64,000 nt of DNA from Gallibacterium trehalosifermentans. GTDB lineage: Bacteria; Pseudomonadota; Gammaproteobacteria; Enterobacterales; Pasteurellaceae. Position numbers and translations under genes: made by a program. The stretch spans positions 248,001-312,000 of the forward strand of contig NZ_JBHLWB010000001.1 of NCBI RefSeq assembly GCF_042433055.1. The letters are read 5' to 3'. Below the pieces are notes generated by a model. That model did no database searches. It was not told the DNA's origin and was given only the letters and a program-made list of their open reading frames with translations. Positions 52,565 through 61,831 of the stretch are shown here, piece by piece (the first letter of the stretch is position 1; every line of letters starts with the position of its first letter).

Positions 52565-52675
52565 GGCGCGCAGTATAACGGATTTTTTGGATAAAATCAT
52601 CTCTATGATTAGCATTTCTATGTATTAATGATTAGAATACCAGCCGTTTGGGATAAATGTATAAGGAATCAGCGT

Positions 52676-53611
52676 ATGGATTATCGACAAATTGCACAAG
52701 AAACGCTTAGTGTGGAACAACAGGCTTTAGCACGTTTACAACAGCAATTACCAGAAAATTTTGGCGATATTGTTGAAGCAATTTTGCAGTGTGAAGGGCG
52801 TTTAGTCATTGGTGGTATTGGGAAGTCGGGGATTGTGGGGAAAAAAATGGTCGCAACGTTTGCTTCGACGGGGACGCCAAGTTTCTTTTTGCACCCAACA
52901 GAAGCCTTTCATGGTGATTTGGGAATGCTTAAACCAATTGATATGGTATTGCTGATTTCTTATAGTGGTGAAACCGATGATGTCATCAAGTTGATCCCAA
53001 GTTTGAAAAATTTTGGCAATAAGATTATTGCAATGACAGGGAATTTAAATTCTACATTAGCGAAATATGCAGATTATGTGTTGGATATTAGTGTAGAGCG
53101 AGAAGTTTGTCCGAATAATCTTGCACCAACCACATCAGTATTAGTTACAATGGCGTTAGGTGATGCCTTAGCCGTATCCTTAATTAAAGCACGTCATTTC
53201 CAAGCAGAAGACTTTGCAAAATTCCACCCAGGTGGCAGTTTAGGGCGTCGTTTGTTATGTAAAGTACGTGATAAGATGCAGACGAAATTACCTGTGGCAA
53301 CAGCGGAAACCGCATTTCTTGATTGTTTAACCGTAATGAACGAAGGTCGTATGGGCGTTGCTATTATTATGGATAAAGGACAATTACAAGGGATTATTAC
53401 TGATGGGGATATTCGCCGAGCTATGAGCCGTTATGGTGAAGCGGTTTTACAAAAACAAGCACAAGATTTTATGACAACGCAACCAAAAACAATCAACCAA
53501 AATAGCTATTTGGGACAAGCGGAAGATTATATGCGTCAATACAAGATCCACTCATTGATTGTGGTAAATGATGAATCGCAAGTTGTTGGTTTATATGAAT
53601 TTTCAAGCTAA
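52676..53611 (+). CDS. kdsD: Arabinose-5-phosphate isomerase
   Basis: KdsD converts ribulose 5-phosphate to arabinose 5-phosphate, the KdsA substrate for KDO synthesis. I start at the ATG at 52676 (AAGGAA upstream), giving 311 residues, the size of the Haemophilus enzyme. Residues about 1-185 are the SIS sugar-isomerase domain (GGIGKSGIVGKKMVATFASTG, SYSGETDD). Residues about 195-311 hold two CBS domains. kdsC follows after 9 nt. Unlike E. coli, no yrbG/lpt genes surround it here. Confidence 0.95.
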   Translation: MDYRQIAQETLSVEQQALARLQQQLPENFGDIVEAILQCEGRLVIGGIGKSGIVGKKMVATFASTGTPSFFLHPTEAFHGDLGMLKPIDMVLLISYSGETDDVIKLIPSLKNFGNKIIAMTGNLNSTLAKYADYVLDISVEREVCPNNLAPTTSVLVTMALGDALAVSLIKARHFQAEDFAKFHPGGSLGRRLLCKVRDKMQTKLPVATAETAFLDCLTVMNEGRMGVAIIMDKGQLQGIITDGDIRRAMSRYGEAVLQKQAQDFMTTQPKTINQNSYLGQAEDYMRQYKIHSLIVVNDESQVVGLYEFSS

Positions 53612-53620
53612 GGATAAGAG

Positions 53621-54163
53621 ATGAAAGAAAAATTAGCCAAGATTAAATTAGTTATTACCGATGTAGATGGCGTATTAACAGATGGTTCACTGTACTATGG
53701 TGAAAATGGTGAGGCATTCAAAGTATTTAATGCCCGTGATGGCTTGGGAACTAGAATGTTATTAGAAAGTGGCGTACAAGTTGCGGTACTTTCTGGGCGA
53801 GATTCATTGGTGTTGCGGAAACGAATTGAAGATTTAGGTATTTCCTTATTTTTATTAGGAAAATTGGAGAAAGAGAGTGCTTGTTTATCATTAATTGAAC
53901 AAGCAGGTGTTACTGCTGAAGAAACATTATATATCGGTGATGATAGTGTCGATTTACCAGCTTTTGCGGTCTGTGGGGTAACAGCAACAGTTGCTGAAGC
54001 ACAAGCCTATATCAAAGAAAAAGTTGATTTTGTTACCCAAGCACAAGGCGGTAAAGGGGCATTTCGTGAAATTGTCGATCTCATTCTTGCTGCACAAGGT
54101 AAAGCAGATATTTATACCTCAGCTCAAGGATTTTTGCATACGGCAAAGAAAATGGCACAATAA
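53621..54163 (+). CDS. kdsC: 3-deoxy-8-phosphooctulonate phosphatase
   Basis: KdsC removes phosphate from KDO 8-phosphate, the step after KdsA. The 180-residue C0-type HAD phosphatase has the nucleophile pair Asp14/Asp16 in VITDVDGVLTDG. It also has VLSGRDS, the Lys of KLEKESAC, and the metal-binding YIGDDSVDLPAF. E. coli KdsC is 188 residues. AAGGA precedes the start. With kdsD it forms a two-gene operon ending in a strong terminator. Confidence 0.96.
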   Translation: MKEKLAKIKLVITDVDGVLTDGSLYYGENGEAFKVFNARDGLGTRMLLESGVQVAVLSGRDSLVLRKRIEDLGISLFLLGKLEKESACLSLIEQAGVTAEETLYIGDDSVDLPAFAVCGVTATVAEAQAYIKEKVDFVTQAQGGKGAFREIVDLILAAQGKADIYTSAQGFLHTAKKMAQ

Positions 54164-54179
54164 AATTATTTATAATTTT

Positions 54180-54222
54180 TGCCCTCTGCAACATTGTAAT
54201 GTTTGTAGAGGGCAGTTTTTTA
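54180..54222 (+). terminator. kdsDC terminator
   Basis: A long, nearly perfect stem (TGCCCTCT...AGAGGGCA with an inner ACATT/AATGT part, 54180-54214) is followed by GTTTTTT. Confidence 0.85.
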
Positions 54223-54263
54223 GCTACAAAGAATTTCGTGTTAGTGATAAAAAGAAAGTTGTA

Positions 54264-54587
54264 TCACTCTTTCCATATAATATGATATTGACGGTCTTCT
54301 TCTTGATGTGAAATTAAGACTTTGGCAAAGACATCATTCATTTCATCTTGATCATTAATTAAGCCAATCCAAACTTCGGCAAACTCATCGGGATCGATTA
54401 ATGTACCAATTTCATTTTCCCAATCTTCACTCGTTTCGACCATTTCAACCGCACCACGATCTTCAAATTGCAAATTAAATAGCATAATATCTGCTGGATC
54501 GAGATGTTCTGGTGCCATTTCAAGGAAAATATCGTAAGCCATATCAATGGCAGTATCTGGATCTAATTTTTTCTGCATAGTGCTCAT
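54264..54587 (-). CDS. Putative double-stranded DNA mimic protein (YciU / HI1450 family)
   Basis: The 107-residue, strongly acidic protein follows Haemophilus HI1450 and E. coli YciU: KKLDPDTAIDMAYDIFLEMA, LDPADIMLFNLQFEDRG, AEVWIGLINDQDEMNDVFAKVLI, YHIIWKE. HI1450 was structurally described as a DNA-mimic that can bind HU-like protein, so a role in modulating nucleoid proteins is inferred. The first ATG is kept because HI1450 aligns from there. It is 20 nt downstream of a PadR-type regulator gene in the same direction and is probably co-transcribed with it. Confidence 0.88.
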   Translation of the reverse strand: MSTMQKKLDPDTAIDMAYDIFLEMAPEHLDPADIMLFNLQFEDRGAVEMVETSEDWENEIGTLIDPDEFAEVWIGLINDQDEMNDVFAKVLISHQEEDRQYHIIWKE

Positions 54588-54607
54588 AATATTGTGTTTT
54601 TCCTAAT

Positions 54608-55156
54608 TTACTCTTGAACAATTTGTTGTAGCATGGGGAATAAATCTTCTTCTAACCACTGTAAACTTACTTGTTCGTGGCGGATACTTCGTTTTAATAA
54701 TAAAATCATCAATTCATCGTAATAAGTTTTGATTTTAAGTTGATGTAATTCTAGCATTAATTGCTGCATTTTCTTAATAGCTTGTTGATGATCTTGTTCA
54801 CGTTTCTTCACTGCTGCAAAGGCGAGTTTTGGCTTGCATTTTATGGCTGCTAAAATGCGAGAGATAAATTCATCACGTAAAATACCATGAGTGAGTGTAC
54901 TTTCTAATAACCATTTTTCTAATTGTACAGCACCTGCATCAGTTAATTGATACTCTTTGCGATCAGGTTTTCCTTGTTGAAATTGCAAAGAAAAAGAGAT
55001 TAATCCTTGTTTTTCTAACTGATTTAATTCTCGATAGACCTGTTGATGTGTAGCTTGCCAGATTAAGCCATAACTTTGTGAAAATTTTTTACTGATGTCA
55101 TAGCCTGTAGCGGCTTGATGAGCCAAAATGGATAAAATTGTATGTGATAGTGCCAT
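54608..55156 (-). CDS. PadR family transcriptional regulator
   Basis: The N-terminal winged helix (about 1-85) has the PadR hallmarks: ALSHTILSILAHQAATGYDISKKF, the recognition helix region with ATHQQVYRELNQLEKQGLIS, and the wing KEYQLTDAG. A C-terminal helical dimerisation domain (about 90-182) of the Vir_act_alpha_C/AphA type follows. Such proteins usually repress their own or neighbouring genes in response to phenolic or other small ligands. The ligand and targets are unknown. The large palindrome at 55249-55289, which contains ATGT...ACAT units, is a candidate operator. Confidence 0.88.
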   Translation of the reverse strand: MALSHTILSILAHQAATGYDISKKFSQSYGLIWQATHQQVYRELNQLEKQGLISFSLQFQQGKPDRKEYQLTDAGAVQLEKWLLESTLTHGILRDEFISRILAAIKCKPKLAFAAVKKREQDHQQAIKKMQQLMLELHQLKIKTYYDELMILLLKRSIRHEQVSLQWLEEDLFPMLQQIVQE

Positions 55157-55248
55157 AATCTCAATAACGCAAAAAAGTGAGGCGTTATTTTACTGAATTT
55201 TATGTGGATTATGTAGAATTTTGCCGTCAAGAAAGTGATATTGTTGCT

Positions 55249-55289
55249 TATGTCTCCTACATCGTTGAAATAGTCATGTAGGAGACATA
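55249..55289. repeat. 14-bp perfect inverted repeat between ppc and the padR-type gene
   Basis: TATGTCTCCTACAT (55249-55262) and ATGTAGGAGACATA (55276-55289) flank a 13-nt loop. Each arm contains ATGT-N5-ACAT. It is 5 nt beyond the ppc stop and about 95-130 nt before the PadR gene start. No T run follows on the minus strand, so a plain intrinsic terminator is not a good fit. Confidence 0.7.
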
Positions 55290-55294
55290 ATAAA

Positions 55295-57931
55295 TTAACC
55301 CGTATTACGCATTCCCGCTGCAATTCCTGTAATGGTAATCATCAAAGCTTGCTCTAATGCAGGATCTGTTTCACCATTACGTAAACGATGCAACAATTCT
55401 ACTTGTAGCAGGTTTAAAGGATCGGTGTAAATATTACGTAGTTTGATTGATTCAGCAACCCAAGGTAAATCTGCCATGAGTTTATCTTTATGTGATAATG
55501 ATAATAGGGTTTGAATATCTGTCGTTAACTGTTCTCGCAAAGATTGACCTAATGACCATAATTGTTCAGGCACTAAACGTTGATCATAATATTCTGCTAG
55601 CCATAAGTCAGTTTTGCTAAAAACCATTTCAATCATACCGATACGAGTTGAGAAGAACGGCCACGATTTACACATTTCTTCTACGGTACTGCGTTGACCT
55701 TGTGCAAACAGTTTACGTAATGAAGCACCAACACCCAACCAAGCGGGCAACATCAAACGGTTTTGCATCCATGCAAAAATCCAAGGAATTGCACGCAAAC
55801 TTTTTACACCACCTTTTGGATTACGTTTTGCTGGGCGAGATCCTAATGGTAAACGAGATAGTTCCTGTTCTGGTGTAGCTGCACGGAAATAAGGTACAAA
55901 ATCTTCATTTCCGCGCACTACTTGACGATAAATCTCACAAGAGATTGTAGATAGTTTATCCATAATTTCACGCCAAGTTTGCTTTGGTTCTGGTGGTGGT
56001 AGGAGATTGGCTTCAAGAATTGCACTGGCATAGAGATCTAAGCTTTGTACCGCCACTTCAGGTAAGCCAAGTTTAAAACGAATCATTTCGCCTTGTTCAG
56101 TAACTCGTAAACCATTTTTTAATGATTTTGGTGGCTGAGAGAGTAAGGCTGCGTGTGCGGGTGCACCACCACGTCCAATCGTTCCACCACGTCCATGGAA
56201 TAATGTAAGATTAATGTTACGTTGCTCACAAAGCTTAACTAAGGCTTCTTGTGCACGATATTGTGCCCATGATGCTGCCAACATTCCTGCATCTTTAGCC
56301 GAATCTGAGTAACCAATCATAATCATTTGTTGATTATTAATGATGCCACGATACCAATCTATATTGAAAAGTTGTTGCATCACACGTTCTGCATTATCAA
56401 GGTCATCTAACGTTTCAAAGAGGGGAACAACGGGTAACGTATAGTTAATACCAGCCTCTTTTAATAAGAGATGAACCGCTAATACGTCAGATGCGGTGCG
56501 TGCCATAGAGATGATATAACAAGAAATAATCCCTTTAGGTTGTTGTGCAATAACTTTACAGGTTTCAATTATCTCTTTAGTGTCTTCTGATGGTTGCCAA
56601 TCTTGAGGAACTAATGGGCGACGAGAACTTAATTCACGGATTAAAAAAGCTTGTTTATCTTCCTCACTCCATTGAGCATAATCTCCAACACCAATATAGC
56701 GTGTAATTTCGGCAATCGCTTGTTGGTGGCGGGTACTTTCTTGACGAATATCTAAACGTGATAAAGTTACCCCAAAACAACGAATGCGTCGTAAACAATC
56801 TAATAATAATCCATTGGCAATAATCCGCATACCACAAGCTGATAAAGACTGATAACAGTCAAAAAGTGGCTGCCATAATTGATCGTCATGCGTAATAATT
56901 TCACTTTCTGCGATAATTGGTGTCCGATCAGCTAATTTGTCATCAAAATAATTTAAAGTATTATTTAATTTAGTGCGGAGTCTTTTTACAACTATGCGAT
57001 AAGGCTCGGCATGATCGCCATATTTTGCTTTAAACTCAGCAGAACATTCGATCATTGAGAGTTCATCAGACAGTTGTTGAATATCGCTTAAAAAGAGTTC
57101 TGCAGCTTTCCAACGAGCTAAATATAATACTTGTTGGGTTATTTTGGCGGTAACAAATGGATTTCCATCACGATCTCCTCCCATCCACGAAGAGAATCGT
57201 ACAGGTGCTAAATCAACAGGAAGTTGGAATTGGCAATGCTCCTCAAGATCATCATTTAATTGACGTAAAAATTGAGGTACAGCTGACCATAAGCTATTTT
57301 CGATAACAGCAAATCCCCATTTTGCTTCTTCAAATGGAGTAGGACGTTGAGTACGAATTTCATTGGTATGCCATGCCTGAGCAATTAATTGTAATAGACG
57401 GCGTTGAATTTGTTGGCGCTCTTTTTCAGTTAAGTCTGCATTTTCTAATTTTTCTAAGTTATTATTAATTTCAACATATTTATGTACTAGAGAACGGCGT
57501 GTTACTTCCGTTGGGTGTGCGGTTAATACTAATTCAATTAATAATTGTTGTACTGTATCAATAATTTGTTGTTTAGAAATAGTTGGATCCGCTTTCAAAC
57601 GAGTTAATAATGCAGTAATAGAGCGTTCTGACATCACTTCATCAGTATGATGGCGAGAGATCGTTTGATACTGTTCTGCAATATTGGTGAGATTCAAAAA
57701 TTGGCTGAAAGCGCGAGCAACAGGGATAATATTTTCTGGTGAGATAGTTTGTAAAGTATTTAATAATTGTTGGCGAGCTTGATCATCACCTGCACGAGAA
57801 CTTTTAGATAAAATACGAATATTTTCAATAAGTTGTAGAATATCATTTCCTTGTGCATCACTAATCGTTTCTCCAAGGAGATGCCCAAGCATATTAATAT
57901 TGTTGCGCATTGCAGAATATTGTTCGATCAT
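55295..57931 (-). CDS. ppc: Phosphoenolpyruvate carboxylase
   Basis: Ppc carboxylates phosphoenolpyruvate to oxaloacetate, replenishing the TCA cycle. The 878-residue protein matches E. coli Ppc (883) from MIEQYSAMRNNINMLG to the invariant C-terminus GIAAGMRNTG. It includes LVLTAHPTEVTRR with the catalytic His, SWMGGDRDGNP, MIGYSDSAKDAG and LFHGRGGTIGRGG. AAGGAA lies before the ATG. It stands alone. The 246-nt upstream gap to ycgN is extremely AT-rich; it must hold two divergent promoters, and I cannot pick out reliable hexamers. Confidence 0.98.
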   Translation of the reverse strand: MIEQYSAMRNNINMLGHLLGETISDAQGNDILQLIENIRILSKSSRAGDDQARQQLLNTLQTISPENIIPVARAFSQFLNLTNIAEQYQTISRHHTDEVMSERSITALLTRLKADPTISKQQIIDTVQQLLIELVLTAHPTEVTRRSLVHKYVEINNNLEKLENADLTEKERQQIQRRLLQLIAQAWHTNEIRTQRPTPFEEAKWGFAVIENSLWSAVPQFLRQLNDDLEEHCQFQLPVDLAPVRFSSWMGGDRDGNPFVTAKITQQVLYLARWKAAELFLSDIQQLSDELSMIECSAEFKAKYGDHAEPYRIVVKRLRTKLNNTLNYFDDKLADRTPIIAESEIITHDDQLWQPLFDCYQSLSACGMRIIANGLLLDCLRRIRCFGVTLSRLDIRQESTRHQQAIAEITRYIGVGDYAQWSEEDKQAFLIRELSSRRPLVPQDWQPSEDTKEIIETCKVIAQQPKGIISCYIISMARTASDVLAVHLLLKEAGINYTLPVVPLFETLDDLDNAERVMQQLFNIDWYRGIINNQQMIMIGYSDSAKDAGMLAASWAQYRAQEALVKLCEQRNINLTLFHGRGGTIGRGGAPAHAALLSQPPKSLKNGLRVTEQGEMIRFKLGLPEVAVQSLDLYASAILEANLLPPPEPKQTWREIMDKLSTISCEIYRQVVRGNEDFVPYFRAATPEQELSRLPLGSRPAKRNPKGGVKSLRAIPWIFAWMQNRLMLPAWLGVGASLRKLFAQGQRSTVEEMCKSWPFFSTRIGMIEMVFSKTDLWLAEYYDQRLVPEQLWSLGQSLREQLTTDIQTLLSLSHKDKLMADLPWVAESIKLRNIYTDPLNLLQVELLHRLRNGETDPALEQALMITITGIAAGMRNTG

Positions 57932-58177
57932 ACCTTTTCCTTATAATCACTTCCAAGTGAGATTAGATATAGCAAAAAACGTATATCTGCGTCAAATGGC
58001 AAATAATTTATTTAATGAAAAAATTCATCTTTTAGATAAAAACTAAAAAAATTAATAAAAAATTAGAGAAAATATTATTTTTTAAGTTAAAAATTGGTTA
58101 AATTTTTTTTAAAGTTAAATGTTGTTTGTTATCAGATTAAAAATTAATAATAAGCATAATATTTTAGAGGGTATTCA

Positions 58178-58627
58178 ATGGAAAATAAGGTGTTTACTAC
58201 ACAATTTTGGCAAGAAAAAAGCCTACAAGAAATGAGTGAAACTGAATGGGAAGCATTATGTGATGGCTGTGGAAAATGTTGCTATCGTAAGTTTATTGAA
58301 GGACGAGGAAAACGAGAACGTTTATATTTCACTCGTATTGCCTGTGATTTATTAGAGTTGGAAACAGGGCGGTGTAGTAACTATCCACAACGGTTTAAAT
58401 TAATGCCTGATTGCACTAAATTGACGAAGAAAAATTTACCTCAATTTTCTTGGCTACCCAAAACTTGTGCTTATCGCTTGTTATCTGAGGGTAAACCGCT
58501 ACCAGAGTGGCACCCATTATTGATTGGTGATCAAAGTGCGATGAAGAAAGCCAATGTGTTTATTCGTGATAGTGTTCATGAAGAAGATGTCATTGATTGG
58601 TTTGAGTTTGTGGTAGAGGAGTTTTAG
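58178..58627 (+). CDS. ycgN: YcgN family putative metal/Fe-S binding protein (UPF0260)
   Basis: The 149-residue protein belongs to the UPF0260 group of unknown function. Near the N-terminus it has the cysteine cluster CDGCGKCC (Cys28, 31, 34, 35), with further cysteines in RIACDLL, GRCSNYP, PDCTKL and TCAYRL. The pattern suggests a metal or Fe-S site. E. coli YcgN is similar in size (about 153). AGAGGG precedes the start. It is convergent with aspC and no partner gene is visible. Confidence 0.88.
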   Translation: MENKVFTTQFWQEKSLQEMSETEWEALCDGCGKCCYRKFIEGRGKRERLYFTRIACDLLELETGRCSNYPQRFKLMPDCTKLTKKNLPQFSWLPKTCAYRLLSEGKPLPEWHPLLIGDQSAMKKANVFIRDSVHEEDVIDWFEFVVEEF

Positions 58628-58705
58628 TTAATATAATGAAGCTGTTTTGGGCGGTTGATACGTATTACCGACGCTGAAAATAATAGTAGTTGATAGGAAA
58701 TGAAA

Positions 58706-58733
58706 AATGTCGGATAACGTTGTATCCGACATT
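58706..58733 (-). terminator. aspC terminator containing the TGTCGGATA palindrome
   Basis: An 11-bp stem (58706-58716 with 58723-58733) has a 6-nt loop; on the minus strand it is followed by TTTTTC, so it ends aspC. The stem core TGTCGGATA/TATCCGACA is the same as in the tyrA terminator 17 kb away. Confidence 0.8.
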
Positions 58734-58791
58734 GAAATAGATAATTTATTTTAACCACTGGCTACAAAATCCAGTAAATATTTATTATGAA

Positions 58792-59982
58792 TTACAGTAC
58801 TTTTACAATACTTTCACAGAGATAATCAATATTTTGTTCTGTAATTCCTGCAACATTGATACGACCTGAACGCACGGCATAAATCGCAAATTCTTCTTTT
58901 AAGCGATCGACTTGTTCTGGGCTTAAACCACTGAATGAGAACATACCATTTTGTTGAATGATGAAATCAAAATCTTGTTTTGCACCATATTTTGCCAACA
59001 ATTCAACAAATTTTTGTCGCATTGTTTTGATTCTTGCACGCATTTCATCTAATTCTGCCACCCATTGTGCTTTTAGTTCAGGATCAGCTAATACTGTTGC
59101 AACAGCACTTGCACCGTGTGATGCAGGGTTAGAGTAAAGCGTACGAATAATGGTTTTTACTTGGCTAAATGCACGAGTTGCAATTTCTTCATCAGCAGCG
59201 ACTAACGTGAATGCCCCAACACGTTCATTATATAAGCCAAAGTTTTTTGAGTATGAACTTGCAATTAATAATTCTTGATGATTTGCCGCAAAAGTGCGTA
59301 ATCCAACCGCATCTTCTTCTAAGCCGTTAGCAAATCCTTGGTAAGCAAAGTCAAATAATGGTAACCAGCCTTTTTCTGCGGACATTTTTGCTAGGGTTGC
59401 CCATTGTTCTGGGGTTGGGTCAATCCCAGTTGGGTTATGGCAGCAGCCGTGGAATAACACTACATCACCTGCTTGTGCGTTGGCTAAATCTGCTAACATA
59501 CCTTCCCAGTCTAAACCATGAGTTGCTTTATTGTAATAACGATAATCACAAATATTCATACCCACAGCTTTAAAAATAGCATTGTGATTAGGCCAAGTAG
59601 GTGCGCTGATCCACACGTTTTTAGCAGAAGTTTGACGTTTGATGAATTCAGCTGCGATGCGTAATGCCCCTGTTCCCCCAAGGCTTTGTGCCGTTTTTGC
59701 TCGTTTATTTTTGATAATGTCGTGGTCTGCACCAAAAAGTAAGGCTTGAGTTTGACTGTTAAATTCAGCAATACCATCAATGCCAAGATAGTTTTTTGTA
59801 TTTTCATTAGCAAGGAGGTATTTTTCTGCTTCTTTAACGGCTTTGATAATTGGAGTTTGCCCATTAGCATCTTTATAGACCCCAATACCTAAATTAACTT
59901 TATTTGTACGAGTTTCAGCTTTAAATGCTTCACCTAAACCAAGAATAGGATCGGCGGGTGCGGCTTCAATATGTTTAAACAT
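58792..59982 (-). CDS. aspC: Aspartate aminotransferase
   Basis: This is a PLP-dependent class I aminotransferase interconverting aspartate/oxaloacetate and glutamate/2-oxoglutarate; it can also serve as an aromatic aminotransferase. The 396-residue protein, the same length as E. coli AspC and the Haemophilus protein, has the substrate Asn in GCCHNPTGID. The PLP-binding Lys is in SSYSKNFGLYNERVG (about residue 245), and the carboxylate-binding Arg is in YAVRSGRINVAG. AGAGGA precedes the ATG. The order purE-purK-aspC is conserved in Haemophilus, though a 96-nt gap suggests a separate promoter. Confidence 0.95.
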   Translation of the reverse strand: MFKHIEAAPADPILGLGEAFKAETRTNKVNLGIGVYKDANGQTPIIKAVKEAEKYLLANENTKNYLGIDGIAEFNSQTQALLFGADHDIIKNKRAKTAQSLGGTGALRIAAEFIKRQTSAKNVWISAPTWPNHNAIFKAVGMNICDYRYYNKATHGLDWEGMLADLANAQAGDVVLFHGCCHNPTGIDPTPEQWATLAKMSAEKGWLPLFDFAYQGFANGLEEDAVGLRTFAANHQELLIASSYSKNFGLYNERVGAFTLVAADEEIATRAFSQVKTIIRTLYSNPASHGASAVATVLADPELKAQWVAELDEMRARIKTMRQKFVELLAKYGAKQDFDFIIQQNGMFSFSGLSPEQVDRLKEEFAIYAVRSGRINVAGITEQNIDYLCESIVKVL

Positions 59983-60078
59983 TGAACATTCCTCTAAGTT
60001 TATTGTGTTTGAAATAGGTTGTTATTTATATCGTCAAAATAAAGCGTTTGACAAGTGATTTCTTGAATAATCATCACT

Positions 60079-61164
60079 TTATTTTGTTAAACATTGCTTT
60101 GCCCAAGCTAAACCAGATTGATAATCTTCGGGTAATAACGGCGCAAGTTGAGTCAAGGTATCAATTAATACGTCAGGGTGTTGATGCGCAATATTGATAT
60201 GCCCTAATTTCCTACCTGAACGAACCTCTTTACCATACCAATGCAGTTGAGAATAAGGCAATGCTAGCCAATCAGCCTGATGTGCTGTGCCAATGAGATT
60301 TACCATAACGCTTGGCATTCTTGCTTGTAGTGGCGGTGTCGGCAAATTTAATAATGCACGTAAATGCAGTTCAAATTGGCTGATATTGGCGCCGTATTGC
60401 GTCCAATGCCCACTGTTATGCACACGAGGCGCAAGTTCATTAATTAATAGCTGTCCATCAACTACGAAACATTCCATTGCCATGACGCCAATATAATCGA
60501 GATGCTGCATAATTTTGCCTAACATTTGTTCGGCTTTGGTTTGTAGTTGATGGCGATCTGTATTTGCAATAACACTATAACGTAAGATACCTTGCTGCTG
60601 TAAATTTTGCGTAATAGGGTAGAAATAAGTGCTGCCATCAGCAAATCTAGCGCCAACTAATGAAACTTCACTATCAAAAGGGATAAAAGCTTCGGCAATG
60701 GTTTCATTAAACAGATCATCTGTAATGACATCGGTGTTATGTTGATCAACAATCCATTGCCCACGCCCATCATAACCGCCTGTGCGGCGTTTAACGACCA
60801 CTTTTTCCGCAACATTTTGCCAGACGTGTTGCCACACGGTGTCTTTTGTGAGATGTACCCAAGGCGAAGTGGCTAAGTTGAGTTGATCTAACAGCTGTTT
60901 TTGCGTTAAACGGTCAGCTAAACGAGCAAAAATCTTACGATTAATAAAATTTGGGTGTGAAGCGAGTAAATTTGTTAATTCAGTGGTTGGCCAACGTTCG
61001 ATTTCAGCGGTAATCACGGCATTTTCATCTAATCTAAAAGGGGATTGAGCAAATGCAAGTGGGACCACGTGAATATCTAATGGTGCGCCAGCGTAACGTA
61101 ACATACGCCCTAACTGACCATTACCTAAGACATAAATTGTTGGATAAAGAGAACTTTTTTGCAT
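60079..61164 (-). CDS. purK: N5-carboxyaminoimidazole ribonucleotide synthase
   Basis: PurK carboxylates AIR using ATP and bicarbonate, giving N5-CAIR for PurE in purine synthesis. The 361-residue ATP-grasp protein has IYVLGNGQLGRMLRYAG at the N-terminus, the KRRTGGYDGRGQW nucleotide loop, EAFIPFDSEVSLVGAR, and the metal-binding INELAPRVHNSGHWT. E. coli PurK is 355 residues. It begins 3 nt after the purE stop and is therefore coupled to it. Confidence 0.97.
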   Translation of the reverse strand: MQKSSLYPTIYVLGNGQLGRMLRYAGAPLDIHVVPLAFAQSPFRLDENAVITAEIERWPTTELTNLLASHPNFINRKIFARLADRLTQKQLLDQLNLATSPWVHLTKDTVWQHVWQNVAEKVVVKRRTGGYDGRGQWIVDQHNTDVITDDLFNETIAEAFIPFDSEVSLVGARFADGSTYFYPITQNLQQQGILRYSVIANTDRHQLQTKAEQMLGKIMQHLDYIGVMAMECFVVDGQLLINELAPRVHNSGHWTQYGANISQFELHLRALLNLPTPPLQARMPSVMVNLIGTAHQADWLALPYSQLHWYGKEVRSGRKLGHINIAHQHPDVLIDTLTQLAPLLPEDYQSGLAWAKQCLTK

Positions 61165-61167
61165 AAT

Positions 61168-61668
61168 TTATTGATTAATCAATCGTGGATCGGGGTTATT
61201 TAAGACATCTTCAGTTTGCTGCTGACGGAATTCACGCAAACGATTACTTAATTGCGTATTAAAAACAGCAAGAATCTGCGCTGCAAGTAAACCTGCATTA
61301 GCTGCACCAGCTGAACCAATCGCAAGTGTGCCCACAGGAATTCCTTTTGGCATTTGGACAATCGAATATAAACTATCCACACCGTTTAAGATCGAACTTT
61401 TTACAGGGACACCTAACACAGGGACTAATGTCTTCGCAGCAAGCATACCAGGGAGATGTGCAGCACCACCTGCACCTGCAATAATCACTTTATAACCATT
61501 TTGTTGAGCATTTTCTGCAAATTGAAATAATTTATCTGGTGTGCGGTGAGCGGACACGATTTCAACGTGGTAGGGAATCTGTAATTGATCAAGAATAGTC
61601 GCCGCTTCTTGCATGGTACTCCAATCACTTTTTGAACCCATAACAATCGCGATTTCAGGTTGTGCCAT
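61168..61668 (-). CDS. purE: N5-carboxyaminoimidazole ribonucleotide mutase
   Basis: PurE moves the carboxylate of N5-CAIR to C4, giving CAIR. The 166-residue octameric enzyme has the class I signature MGSKSDWSTM, the catalytic-loop SAHRTPDKL, and AGGAAHLPGMLAAKT. Length fits E. coli (169). AAGGATA precedes the ATG. I saw no PurR-type ACGCAAACGTTTGCGT element in the 163-nt gap upstream. It is the first gene of purEK. Confidence 0.97.
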   Translation of the reverse strand: MAQPEIAIVMGSKSDWSTMQEAATILDQLQIPYHVEIVSAHRTPDKLFQFAENAQQNGYKVIIAGAGGAAHLPGMLAAKTLVPVLGVPVKSSILNGVDSLYSIVQMPKGIPVGTLAIGSAGAANAGLLAAQILAVFNTQLSNRLREFRQQQTEDVLNNPDPRLINQ

Positions 61669-61743
61669 AATAATATCCTTTTAATGAATTGAGGGCATAA
61701 GAATAGCATTTCTAATTGATAAGTAAAATATTATAAAAAAATA

Positions 61744-61768
61744 AGCAGTCATTTTAATAATGACTGCT
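61744..61768 (-). terminator. Autotransporter gene terminator
   Basis: A 10-bp perfect stem AGCAGTCATT/AATGACTGCT (61744-61753 with 61759-61768) with a 5-nt loop is followed on the minus strand by TATTTTTTTAT. Confidence 0.85.
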
Positions 61769-61831
61769 GAGAACATTATATTTTTCAATGAATTAATCAT
61801 CATAAAGCAGTACTATCGATCCTATTCTCCA

